Source: Doryteuthis pealeii
Lineage: Eukaryota > Mollusca > Cephalopoda > Myopsida > Loliginidae
Assembly (NCBI GenBank): GCA_023376005.1
Contig: CM042150.1
Span: forward strand, 70,228,461 to 70,292,460
DNA length: 64,000 nucleotides
Direction of reading: 5' to 3'
A model generated the notes under the pieces. It was not told the origin of the DNA and searched no databases. It saw only the letters and a list, made by a program, of their open reading frames with translations. Shown one piece after another: positions 10,514-20,679 of the stretch. Both the position numbers and the translations under genes were made by a program. Position 1 is the first letter of the stretch; every line of letters begins with the position of its first letter.

Positions 10514-10687
10514 TTTTATTTTTATTTTCCCCATCGCGTAATTGTTATCAATAATTGGATTGTGATATATGTTGTGCACAAATGCGCCAAAAAAAAAATT
10601 TTTTGTAAATGTATGAAATATATTTTTCCCAAACGGTAGGTTAAAAAAAAAAAATTTTTTAAGTTGTTTCGGTTTTTTGTTTTTTTA
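10514..10687 (+). other. probable LINE 3' untranslated region
   Basis: Very AT-rich DNA directly after the endonuclease frame, with homopolymer A and T runs. The boundary with the following tandem repeat is not clear. Confidence 0.35.
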
Positions 10688-11100
10688 GTAAATGAATGTT
10701 AAACATAAAATTTCACTTCTTTTTCGTATTTTAAACGTGAGTTACGCTCCATTTATTTCAATTATCACCCGTTAAAATTTGCGTTATTTTTTTTAACCCA
10801 AATAAAGTAAATGAATTTTAAGCGTAAAATTTCATTTCTATTTCGTATTTTAAACGCGAGTTACTTTCCATTTATCTTAATTATCACCCGTTAAAAACAT
10901 TCGTTATCATTTTATAAACGTATATAAAGTAAATGAAGTTTAAGCGTAAATTTTTTGTCATATTTTAAACATTAGTTACCCTCCATTTGTTTCAATTAAT
11001 AATCGTTAAAAATGCGTGTTTTTTGTTTTTTTTTGTCTTGTTTTTTTTTTTTTCCATGACAAATGATAGGTTTAAACGTAAAATTTCGTTGTTTCGATTT
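10688..11100. repeat. tandem repeat, unit about 120 bp, 3 copies plus remnant
   Basis: AGTAAATGAA begins copies at 10,688, 10,806 and 10,928, spacings of 118 and 122 bases. A degenerate fourth start lies at about 11,059. Each unit holds AAGCGTAAAATTTC-like, TATTTTAAACG and TCCATTTATTTCAATTATCACCCGTTAAAA-like blocks. The copies differ by many substitutions, so the array is old. No coding signal is seen. Confidence 0.8.
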
Positions 11101-11640
11101 AGTTTCTTTCGTCATGGTAATCTTTTTTTAACGTTAAATACGTTTAGATTATTCCTGTACTAACTAGAAATTAAGAAGTCATCTAAGGAATTAATTATTT
11201 TAAAAATGTTATATTACCATCCATTTTATTTTAACCGTTGAAGGAATGACGTCAAATTATTTCTAAAGTTGTTTTTCTTTCGTAATCGGGGTTAGTTCTT
11301 ATCGTTTCATTAAGTGTTATCGAAGAAAAAAACAAAATAAAACAAACATAAATACGCTTTAATTTTGCTTAATGCACAGTTTCGTAAGGGGTGTAGATGA
11401 GTGATTTTTTTTTGTTTTCGAATCAAAAAATTGGAGGGGCTGTATAGGAATGTTTTAAAATTTTTTTCTCGCTATTTCATTTCGTCATTTTATTTCGATT
11501 TAATATAGCGACTATAATTTTAAAAATGGGGGGGGGGTTAATTTTTAAGGAGATTTAAATGGATAAACAATTTTCTCTCTAGTTATACTAGTGTAAATAA
11601 ATATTTATAACTTGAAGCGGAAGAAATAAATTAAGACACA
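11101..11640. other. AT-rich DNA, unassigned
   Basis: No gene or recognised repeat is present. It contains a G run at 11,527-11,536 and several motifs (CGTAAAATTTC, TTAAACG) that echo the preceding 120-bp array. Confidence 0.4.
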
Positions 11641-11749
11641 GCTTTTAAATTGAATATTTTATATTTTATTGGTAGATAGAACATGTAGTTTTATTTATAT
11701 TCTCTTTAATTCCAGTAAGTCATCAACTAAACGTTGTAATTCTGGAGGT

Positions 11750-12260
11750 AAGCGCAGAACTTGTTTATATTTTAGTGATAAATTAAAGATATTCTTTATC
11801 TTATTTTTTTTCGTTTAAATTAATCTTCGACACGTCGTATTGTGGGGGTAAACGCATTATTTTATTTTATATTTTATCAGTAAATAAAACATGTTATCCT
11901 AAATTTTAGTAAACGTAAACTCTTTTATATTTTATTGATAAATATAAGATGTATTCTTTTATTTTTTTAGTTTATTTTTAAAGTTAGAAATTAATCTTCG
12001 ACACGTCGTAATGTGGGGTTAAACGCATTACTTTATTTTATATTTTATCAGTAAATAAAACATATGTTAATCAAAGTTTTAGTAAACGTAAACCTTTTAT
12101 ATTTTATTGATAAATATAAGATGTATTCTTTTATTTAGTCTATTTCTTAAAGTTAGTAATTAATCTTCGACACGTCGTAATATGGGGGTAAACGCATTAC
12201 TTTATTTTATATTTTATCGGTAAATATAAAATATGTTATCCTAAATTTTAGTAACACGCA
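11750..12260. repeat. tandem repeat, unit about 170 bp, 3 copies
   Basis: TTAATCTTCGACACGTCGTA recurs at 11,820, 11,991 and 12,160, giving units of 171 and 169 bases. Each is followed by a G-rich TGGGGGTAAACGCATTA-like block, TTTATTTTATATTTTATC, and TTTTAGTAAACGTAAAC. The copies are about 90% alike by eye. The unit carries an internal palindrome, CGACACGTCG. No coding is seen. The length is in the range of satellite monomers, but only three copies are present. Confidence 0.85.
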
Positions 12261-12627
12261 ATTGAAACGACGTATTTATCGAAGTATTTTCAACTTTTGG
12301 TTAATAATAATTTTAATCTGAAGTAGTCCCCGAGATAAGATTATCGAAATCTAAACCGACGTAAAAAGGGAAAAAAGAAGAAAAAAAGGTACGCCTGTTT
12401 TATACAGTGCTAAAACCATGTAAATACGTAAAAAGGGGGGGGGGGTAAATAAAATTAAAAAAGAAATTGTACAAATTGGTATATAGACAAAATCTAAAAT
12501 AAAATTTGAAAAAAATGTAAAACAAATCATTAAAATCATTCCTCTCCTATCATTATTAAAGAAGAGTTGACTTACGTAATCTAAACCTCGTAAATCCGTA
12601 CGGAAAAAAGTGTTTCTGGCTACGTAT

Positions 12628-12710
12628 CCCATTTAAGTACGGGGTACCGCGCGTCTGATTGGCTGTTACTAACAACCAATCAGATGCGCGGTGCTTTGTA
12701 TTTGAATGGG
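12628..12710 (+). other. 40-bp-arm hairpin with a 3-base loop
   Basis: The left arm 12,628-12,667 faces the right arm 12,671-12,710 around ACT. Of 40 opposed positions, 32 are Watson-Crick pairs. In plus-strand RNA seven more would be G-U wobbles and one is C-A, so the RNA could pair along nearly its whole length. The arms contain ATTGG and CCAAT (a CCAAT-box motif in both directions) and CCGCGC, which is GC-rich against an AT-rich surround. It could be an old palindrome decaying by transitions, a MITE, or a small-RNA precursor. Confidence 0.7.
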
Positions 12711-12940
12711 TTAGAATTCTATAACCGTCCAAGAAAATTTCTTTTTTTTCATTGTCAGACGTCTTTTAGCGGCTATTGTTGGTGGTTGTACCAGAGTTTG
12801 ATCACCTCTGATAGGGTCAGCAGGGCGAGGGAAGTCTGATCCTGGAAGACCCGAAACTTCCCAATGAACCATGCGGATTACATCACTGACGACAATCACC
12901 AGCGCCCCAAATGTAGGAGCGAATATTTAAAGTATATATA
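12711..12940. other. unassigned sequence left of the DNA transposon
   Basis: Balanced-composition DNA with no recognised coding signal, ending in TATATATA at the transposon boundary. Confidence 0.35.
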
Positions 12941-13554
12941 TTAGGGTAGGTCGATTTTCATACCAACCTTAGTTTCAAACGGAGAAAGTTGCTAATTAAC
13001 ATAAAGAATAATTGTACCAAATATTTTTCGATAAAACTTTACCATTGTTTGAGCAATCGCATTTAAATACACACAAAATCGAATGTTTTGAATTTCGCTC
13101 AGTTACCGAAAAATAAGTAGGTCAGATTAAACCGTAGTTTTGAAAACATGTAAAAAAAATAGGCTTAATAAAAGATTCTATTTCATTCAATAGCATGCAA
13201 TTCTTGGTAGATGAAATAAAAGTAAATAAAAAAGAAAATGCTGCAAAAATATTTAATTTAAGAAAGTTTATTAACCAAATTCGGCTTCGTTTTAAAACGG
13301 AAACTACCGTATCAACACGTTTTGTTGTTTACATTTGAATTTCATTTGAGCTGATTTAAAACAGAAAAATAATTAAATCTTTTCCTTTTTTATTTTAACA
13401 AACTTAATTATTAGAAAAAAGAAATAAATAGCTTTATATTCCCTGTGATAGATAATTTTTATTTTTATTTTTATTTTTGAAGACATTATTTTTCATTCGC
13501 AAGTTTTTTTTGTTGTTTTTTTTGCGTGCTACCAAGCGATTTGCCTTTATTTAT

Positions 13555-16380
13555 ATGGTAAGTAAGTACATATTTTATATTTTTCTATATTTTCCATTTC
13601 TTTAAATTTCACTCTTGAATATATAATTCAATCTGTTCTATTTCTTATAACAAAAAATATATTTTTTATAACAACAAATACATTTTTTTTCAGATAGTTT
13701 TCTAAAAAAAATAGTTGGAAAAAGAACTCGTAATGCTTCTTCTACAAATTTTGGAGGGCCACCTTCTCCATTGAATAAGACAGAACCGCCAACATTTAGA
13801 CAAATAATTCAATATAGTTATTTTCTAAAAAAAATACTTGTTCAAATTTAGCAAACTTCAATATTTTAAAATTAATGGCAAAAAATATAATTGATATTTG
13901 GAATGCGGTTAATCCCCGTTAAGCGAAATGTCTATTATAATTAAACTGAAAAGTACATGTTTCGAAAAAGCGCATCAGATAAATAGAAAATCTATTTCTT
14001 CAGCGCAAAAGAAAATTATGGTAAAAAAACTGGATACATTGTTTGACATTTCTTCTTGTTCCTGTCAATTGCCAATTTTAAGTTGTGAAGACAAAAATGT
14101 GAAATGCAAAAAAGAAAATTGTCAGACTAGGCACATAGTCTGTATTTGTCCTCTCAAAGATAAGGTAAAGTTATTTTTCTATTCTTTCTTTTTTAATGAA
14201 TTCAAATATCATCCCAATATCATAAACATTTTAATTCAATTGAATTTCTATAATGATATTTTATGTAAATATATTAGAAAAGTTTTCTTTCTATATGATA
14301 TAATATTTTGAGATTTCAGTTGGTTAGATGTATTTATTCAACATAAATTACATCTAATATTTCAGGTACCAATGGAAGACAGAGAGTATCTAAAAGACCA
14401 GAGGGCCAAAATAGGACCCAAGCGTAGTTTCCAGCTTGGACCTGTGGATAAAGCTGCCATCCAGAAACCTAAAAGTAGTGTAGTAGAAGGAAAAAGACAA
14501 AAACAAATTGATTCCTCTCCTATTGCCTCTACATCTTATGTAGAAATAATAATATCCTGATCGGATATTATTATTTCCCATTCATTAAATAGTGAGGAAA
14601 TAGATGAAGATTATGAGCCTGGCAGATATCCCACGAGTGTTTACAGCCTTTTAAAAATTCCTCGGTATGCTACTGAGTTGATCAGGGGTGATGTTTCATC
14701 GAACTTAGGAGCAAGTCTTGTAAATGCCTTTCTTTTAGATTTACAGGCTATGGGCCTTCTCAACCTGAGTGTTGATATCAAAAACATAATTTTAGATAAA
14801 TCTAAAATAGACCGTGCAAAAAAAAGAACAAAAACTAATGCCCATCAAAAACACATTGATAAAACTGAAAAAATTATTTGTATTGGTGTTGATGGAAGAC
14901 AGGATAAAAATACTCTCTTATACAAAGAAATTGTGGAGGTAGATGGAAAGAAACAATTTAAGAAAATGAAGGGAACAGAACACCACTTGACATTTACGAA
15001 AGAGATGGGTTGTAGTAAAAATGGAAAGTACCTCACACATAGAGTTATCACTTCTACTGGAGCAACTGGTGTTGTTCTAGCAGAGGAGGTTTTTAGTGTT
15101 TTGGAGGAGTATGACAGTGTTGATATCCTAAAAGCTGTTTTACTGGATAACACTCATACAAATACTGGCTGTGAAGCTGGGCTAGTTTCAGTTCTAGAGA
15201 AACAAATAAAAAGAAAATTGCACATCATTGGTTGTTCTCTACATCAAAATGAGCTTCCATTCAGAGCGGTTTTTAAGCACATTGATGGCAGCACAAGAAG
15301 TCCAACATCATTTATTGGTCTAATTGGGAAATTGTGTACAAATGAGTATCATAATTTACCCCAGATCAAATTTGAACCGATTGTTAGTCCTCTGGAGAGC
15401 CAATATTCTAGCATTAAACAGACAGATGATCTGAGTAGTGATCAGCTACTTCTTCTAGAATATGCAGTAGGGATTTCACGGGGGGAAGTCCACCCTAGAT
15501 ATGCTGCATGGAAAATTGGACCTTTAAATCAGGCAAGATGGTTGTCGTTAGCTACCAGACTAATGTGTTTGTGGACTCGTGGAATTTACACTGAAAGCAT
15601 ATCAAAACTACATAGCCTAATCCAGTATATTGTTAAAGTTTATGCAGTTAGCTGGTTTGAAATTAAAAGAGACAATAAATTTCATAACCAGCAACTGTAT
15701 ATTTTCAATATGCTGCAAAAAATCAAAGAGCTGAAATTCAGGAGGTTGCATTCAAAAATATTCAGCATAATGCTTTTGGCCTCCTACCAGAAAATATGTT
15801 GTATTCGATGTTTAAATCAGATGAACTAGAAATGAGGGACGAAGCTATAAAAAGAATTTTAGCCATTCGGTAAGTAATTTAGATAAGATTGATTGAAATG
15901 ATTTCATCGATTTATAGATTCAATTTAAAATAATATCCTAATTTCATGATAAAAATTAAAAATTAAGACAAGGTTGAACTTTCAATCTAATTCAATATAT
16001 TGATTTTTCATTTTTTTCAGGAGAGGGAAGCCAACTAAAAAGAGACTAAAAAAATACCAAAAATAAATTCTGATGCTACACATCGGTCACAGTTGATCAA
16101 CCTGTCTCAAAATGGAATTTGTGAGCCTGGATTCACTGAAGAAATTTTAGATAATGAACTGGAGTCATCAATGAGTGGGATAAAATTAAAGTTGCCTGAT
16201 TTGCCTTCACACTCACAAAGTGTTGAAAGGGCAGTAAAATTAACAACTTCAGCTTCCCAATCGGTTTATGGAATTGAAGCAAGGCATAGGCATATCATTA
16301 CAAAAGTTTTATGCCATGAAATAAGGCCTTCCTTTGCTTCAAAGGGCTCTTATGTAGAGCAGTTTAATATGATGGCATGA
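13555..16380 (+). pseudogene. transposase-like gene with introns, broken
   Basis: A plausible start ATG lies at 13,555 in a 7-base coding exon. Predicted introns are 13,562-13,693, 14,165-14,365 and 15,870-16,020, all GT...AG. A Cys/His-rich block (SCSCQ, C-x-KxxCQTRH, CICP) lies at about 14,060-14,155 and could bind zinc. The core follows at 14,678-15,829: IGVDGRQDK (about 14,884), LLDNTHTNTG (about 15,142) and CSLHQNELPFR (about 15,233), then RWLSLATR (about 15,537). The C-terminal exon has LPSHSQSVERAVK (about 16,201-16,240). Breaks are a frameshift near 13,845-13,920, an in-frame TGA at 14,558, a shift near 15,710 and a shift near 16,060. D and N-x-N-T-G residues suggest an RNase-H fold; this is inference. 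Confidence 0.7.
14543..14577 (+). other. perfect hairpin holding an in-frame stop codon
   Basis: GAAATAATAATATCC and its exact reverse complement flank the five bases TGATC. The TGA (14,558-14,560) is in frame with the transposase exon on both sides, so the stop sits in the loop of a 15-bp perfect stem. Confidence 0.8.
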
Positions 16381-17010
16381 TAAAAGTTATTATTATCCCT
16401 AGAACATTCATGTATCTTTATCATGTCTTTTATAACTTTATGCATTACAGTGATTATATAAAATAGAAACTTAAAATTAGTAACCAGTAGATATTTAAAG
16501 GGATGTTCAAATTACAATGGTAGCTTATGTTAAAATCATCATCCCTTCATTTGTTTCTAGCAGAGTTCATACTTATTTGCTTTTGTTCAATTGATAACAG
16601 AAAAAAATAATGCTACAACAATATATTGCAATGTCATTAATGACATATCTCAATTAATGAGGTAAAATACTGCTTATTTGAGATATTAGGGTGGGGTATG
16701 GGTTATAATTTCACTTTAAATTTTACTTTCGATATATTCTATTCATTTTATTTGAATAAGATAAATTTACAAATTTTTCTGGATTGAAATTATGAGATTT
16801 TAAAGCAATTTCTTATGTAAATGTTTCAAAAAACAAGGATTTCTGAGGGCTTCATAATAGACGATCTTTAAAACTGAATGCTCAAAAATTGGTTCAAGCT
16901 AGAAACCTACTTTTTTGGTGTCAGTACTTATCATACCAATATCCAACTTTCTCTATTTGTTACATTTTGATATTCCAAAAAAAGCTAAAAATCGACCTAC
17001 CCTAATATAT

Positions 17011-17048
17011 ATATATATTATATATATATATATATATATATGTGTGTG
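17011..17048. repeat. (TA)n-(TG)n microsatellite
   Basis: TA units next to the right transposon end, followed by TGTGTG. The hammerhead motif at 17,135-17,182 (minus) lies about 90 bases away, with this array on its 3' side. Confidence 0.9.
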
Positions 17049-17134
17049 AAGAGAGGAAGTAAATCCGACGGTATGTAATATATCAAGAAAAATGAAAAAA
17101 CACAGGTTTAAATGGGTTAAGTGGTGAGTTTATT

Positions 17135-17182
17135 GGCCGACGCTGCAGTGTTTCGATCTATTAAATAGATCATCTTCAGGGC
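17135..17182 (-). ncRNA. hammerhead ribozyme motif, copy 2
   Basis: The minus strand reads CTGAAGA, then a strong stem II (GATCTATT against AATAGATC), GAA, and a near-palindromic helix III around CTGCAG. U16.1 and C17 follow. Stem I keeps about three closing pairs (GCC with GGC). The core nucleotides are intact. Stem I is shorter than in the 8.4-kb copy, so in vitro activity is less certain. Confidence 0.65.
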
Positions 17183-17389
17183 ATAAGATAAGAAATTATA
17201 TATCACAGAATGATGAGAAAAAGTGAGTGGTAATCCTTCTTATTCAGTCTGTTTAAAAAATTTTCTGAAGTTTGAAAAAAGGAGACGGTTTTGAAATATG
17301 ACATCAAATATTCTATTTTAAGGTGTGAGTATGTAGCGCTGTTAGTGTGTGTATTAAAGGAAACATTGTGCATTTTTTAGTTATGTGGT

Positions 17390-17456
17390 AGTGTGTGTGT
17401 GTGTGTATAAATTTTTTTCTGTAGCGATAAACGACAGCGGAAGTGAAAACTCAAGG

Positions 17457-17497
<41 letters not shown>

Positions 17498-17540
17498 TGT
17501 GTATTGGTAAGAGGTAGGGGAGAGGTGTGTGTGTATATTG
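17390..17540. repeat. (TG)n microsatellites
   Basis: Two to three TG runs (about 17,392-17,408, 17,456-17,503 and 17,526-17,536) separated by unique DNA. A direct repeat of TTGGTAAGAGGTA occurs at 17,504 and 17,538. Confidence 0.9.
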
Positions 17541-17632
17541 GTAAGAGGTAAAGGGGAGATGTCATGAAAAGAAATTTTCATGTTTTATATTAAGAGAGGA
17601 GATGGAAGTTTGGGTGTGGTGTGGGGGGGATT

Positions 17633-17802
<170 letters not shown>

Positions 17803-17875
17803 AAGAAAATAGAAGGCTATTGGCAATGCAATGGAAAAACGATAGGTGATGAAATTGGTGTTTATTTACCTATTT

Positions 17876-17910
17876 CCTAAATTTTCGGGATAAAATCCCA
17901 TCTTCAGAGA
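17876..17910 (-). ncRNA. hammerhead ribozyme motif, copy 3 (Penelope-like tail)
   Basis: The minus strand has CTGAAGA, stem II GGGAT/ATCCC, GAA, a minimal self-complementary helix III (AATT), T17, then a short stem I (TCT with AGG). The core is complete but stem I is weak. It lies directly downstream of the GIY-YIG remnant at 18,135-18,485 on the same strand, where a Penelope-like element would carry its terminal-repeat ribozyme. Confidence 0.7.
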
Positions 17911-18134
17911 TTTCAGAGTTACGTGCATTTTTAATACATATATTACGGCACTGTCGTGAACGCTATAAAGGAACGCTATAAAGGAACGCTGAATGTTGTA
18001 TTGAATTTGAAAGCGCTCGGCAGCGTTCGGCTATCTCCGTGGTGATTCATCGGTCCGTTCGCGCGTGCAGTCTCAAATATCATGATGTAAAAAAAAAAAA
18101 AGATTATGATGTGTTGAGTTGTGCTTCGCTGTTG

Positions 18135-18485
18135 ATTTACTGCACTATATATTCTGCATTGAGTTCTGCTCTATTATTGAGTGTTGAGTGCCATTTTGAT
18201 ATTAATAAGGCCTCCTTAATCCTTAAATACCGACACTCCTGTCCCTGGCTATAATTTTTATTGTCATATCCCTTTCGGTGTTTCTGCATCTCAAAATATG
18301 CTTGTTGAAGGAAGATGCCCGTGTGTGTAAGTGCTCCTTTGTTCTAATGTGCAGCGGCCGAGCTATGCTACCTATATAGAACTGGATGCATTTGCTGCAT
18401 TTTAACAGGTATACCACGTATACTTCATGGCACATACCTGTGTTACGGATAGGGCAGTTTGCTAATGTGCAATTGGTGCTGTTCT
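18135..18485 (-). pseudogene. Penelope-like element, GIY-YIG endonuclease end
   Basis: The minus-strand frame 18,435-18,223 holds YVVYLLKCSKC, FYIGS, RPLHIRTKEH and HILRC. These are the landmarks of the GIY-YIG nuclease domain at the C-terminus of Penelope-like retroelements: the VYLL and YIGS strands, Arg and the EH. Upstream the frame extends to about 18,485 through CPIRNTG. Downstream it shifts, then continues as EALLISKWHSTLNNRAELN to a stop near 18,139. The reverse transcriptase part is absent, cut near a (TA)n array. The domain nicks DNA to start target-primed synthesis. The copy is dead by truncation and frameshift. Confidence 0.75.
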
Positions 18486-18493
18486 TATAGTTA

Positions 18494-18534
<41 letters not shown>

Positions 18535-18720
18535 ACCACCTCGAAATATTGGTAAATAGATAAGAAGTAATAATTCGGCAATTAGGCGACAGCAGATAAC
18601 CAGGATTTAAATTTTTGGCACTTTATCTTGGACGATTTGGACACTGTTTAACCAGAGAGTGTTGTTGCAAGGCAGGAACAATAAGGAACAAGAATATTGA
18701 TGTATATATTGTAAATGTTG
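18535..18720 (-). mobile_element. Helitron-like element, family 2, 5' fragment
   Basis: The reverse complement has GGTTAAACAGTGTCC-like, GTCCAAGAT, AATCCTGGTTATCTG and CCGAATTATTACTTCTTAT, matching the front part of family 2 copies at 57,254 and 60,305. The 3' half is missing. Confidence 0.5.
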
Positions 18721-18738
18721 AACATCGCTGGTAAATAT

Positions 18739-18743
<5 letters not shown>

Positions 18744-18822
<79 letters not shown>
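18744..18822. repeat. (TA)n-(GA)n microsatellite
   Basis: About 23 TA units then 16 GA units. It abuts the first copy of the 0.26-kb duplication. Confidence 0.97.
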
Positions 18823-18826
<4 letters not shown>

Positions 18827-19085
18827 TTATTTTTTTTGCTCGTTTTTATAGTTAAAATAGAAGCATTATTTAAAAATGTAATACGATATTTTTTTTTTCT
18901 TTTTTTGAAGGCAAAATAATGCAGATTCATGTTGAAAAACATATTTATTGAAGTATTCTTAATTTTCGGATAATATCCATCTTCAGAGAATTTATTATAG
19001 AGTTGAAAATGTTCCATCTGTGTTTTTTAAAGTCAACTTGGTTCTAATGACGTTGAGTTGATGGAGATTTGAAATTTAGAAGAGA
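18827..19085 (-). repeat. Penelope-type terminal repeat, copy A of direct duplication
   Basis: This segment is nearly identical to 19,325-19,583, starting from TTTGCTCGTTTTTATAGTTA and running through the hammerhead core to GAGATTTGAAATTTAGAA. The offset is about 498 bases. A duplicated ribozyme-bearing repeat fits the paired pseudo-LTRs of Penelope-like elements or a retrozyme-like array. The intervening 240 bases have no coding signal. Confidence 0.7.
18955..18991 (-). ncRNA. hammerhead ribozyme motif, copy 4
   Basis: Minus strand: stem I ATTCT/AGAAT, CTGAAGA, stem II GGATA/TATCC, GAA, then minimal helix III AATT and A17. All conserved core positions are present in 37 bases. A two-base-pair, loopless helix III is expected to work as a dimer. 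Confidence 0.75.
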
Positions 19086-19324
19086 TCGTAATCTTCCGTT
19101 AAGATTTCAAATTCGGTAGAGATCGTGTAGTTCCGTTGAAATCCGTGAGTTGTTAAATTGCGGGACGTTTGAAATCATTTATTTAAGATATTTTTTTTTT
19201 CTGTTTTAAATTTATTTTCTCTAATTTTTTATATTTTTTATAAAGGAATTTATTATTATTTTTTTTCCTTTTTAATACTATAAAAACAAACAATTCCCCG
19301 CTCAGGGCATATTGAAATAGAAAT

Positions 19325-19583
19325 TTTTTTTTTTTGCTCGTTTTTATAGTTAAAATAGAAGCATTATTTATAAATGTAATACGATATATATTTTTTTCTT
19401 TTTTTGAAGGCAAAATAATGCAGATTCATGTTGAAAAATATATTTATTGAAGTATTCTTAATTTTCGGATAATATCCATCTTCAGAGAATTTATTATAGA
19501 GTTGAAAATGTTCCATCTGTGTTTTTTAAAGTCAACTTGGTTCTAATGACGTTGAGTTGATGGAGATTTGAAATTTAGAAGAT
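19325..19583 (-). repeat. Penelope-type terminal repeat, copy B of direct duplication
   Basis: Second copy of the 18,827-19,085 segment, differing by a few substitutions and small indels. It contains its own hammerhead motif. Confidence 0.7.
19454..19490 (-). ncRNA. hammerhead ribozyme motif, copy 5
   Basis: It has the same layout as copy 4, with identical stem I (ATTCT/AGAAT), core CTGAAGA, stem II, GAA and AATT-A. The core is unchanged between the duplicates. Confidence 0.75.
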
Positions 19584-19586
19584 ATT

Positions 19587-19643
19587 ATCCGAAAATTAAG
19601 AATACTTCAATAAATATGTTTTAAGTATTCTTAATTTTCGGAT
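19587..19643. repeat. perfect 21-bp inverted repeat from the ribozyme region
   Basis: The 21-base left arm at 19,587-19,607 (starting ATCCGAAAATTAAG) faces its exact complement at 19,623-19,643 across 15 bases. Both arms are copies of the GAAAATTAAGAATACTT half of the hammerhead. This is a head-to-head remnant of two ribozyme halves. Confidence 0.85.
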
Positions 19644-20601
19644 GGTCTAGGCGATTTTTAACGAAGCTTTCAATAAATGCATGTTTAGTTATATACATTT
19701 TTACATAGTTATTTTTATTTTGGTTTGTATTTATAATTATCTAAGCTATAAAGTTTTGCGAGAAATTTATCTATAAGTAAGATATAGCCACTTATTTATA
19801 TATCACCTTAAATTCTTTCATGCGAGATTTCATAACGGAAGCAGATACGGACAAAATTTACGGTAACGAAAATATTTTTAAACTTTTAAGATAATAGAGC
19901 TATTAAGTTATAAGATAATAAAAAAAATTTTTTTACTCATTCATTCAATTAAAATACAATTTGTAGAATTGTGTAAAAATATTTATTTTTAAATCTTTTT
20001 TCTTCGAATGTTTGTTTATCAAAAGCGTTTGTTTACTGGTGATAAACAAAAAATGACCCCTCCAAATTCAGGTTATATTTGAGGTACCTGTTAATATGAT
20101 ATTTCATTACACTAAACTAAATGTTTGTTGACGTCTGAAAGCAATTTATGGAAAATAGTAATAGATTTCAAGTTGTGGATGAATTTTTAAACTAACATTC
20201 GTTCAATTTTAATAACATTTTGGAGAATTAAGTAATTTAAAAGATATTTTCAAAATAAAACATTGTTTTCAAGAACTCAGTTGATGCATTTTAGGCAAGT
20301 AATTGATTTTAAAAAATGTTATTGTCATGTGAGTTTATTATTTAATTTATTCTTCAATTCTTTCAGTTTAGATTTATTAAAAGTTTTATTTTATTTAAGG
20401 AAGGAAAATAAGTTATTTGCGGAGATATATTTCTTTCGGATTTGACTTCTAAAATGTAACATGGACGTAGACGGAAAAGTTTTGTTTATTTATTCTTTGT
20501 TTTTGTTTTTTGTTAATTTTTATCAATTAAAGAAATTTATTTATAACTTTTGCTCAAGATATTTTAATTTTGTAATTGCAAACTTTTATTAATATAACTG
20601 T

Positions 20602-20679
20602 AACAGTTAACATTTTAACTTTGAAAAAACGTAAACCTATAACAGTTAACTTTTTAACTTTGAAAAAACGTAAACCTAC
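20602..20679. repeat. 39-bp tandem duplication
   Basis: AACAGTTAAC(A/T)TTTTAACTTT with GAAAAAACGTAAACCTA is present twice, head to tail, at 20,602 and 20,641, with one or two differences. Confidence 0.9.

Larger units (their letters stand above)
12941..17005 (+). mobile_element. 4.07-kb DNA transposon with terminal inverted repeats
   Basis: TTAGGGTAGGTCGATTTT at 12,941-12,958 is repeated exactly in reverse complement at 16,988-17,005. Both ends abut TATATA, so the target duplication may be TA or TATATA, but the flanks are too simple to decide. Inside is one intron-containing gene for a transposase-like protein (13,555-16,380). The termini are short for a 4-kb element. The family name is not known to me. 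The protein resembles uncharacterised transposase-like proteins with an RNase-H-like core related in style to hAT. Because of a stop and frameshifts, this copy is not autonomous. Confidence 0.8.
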
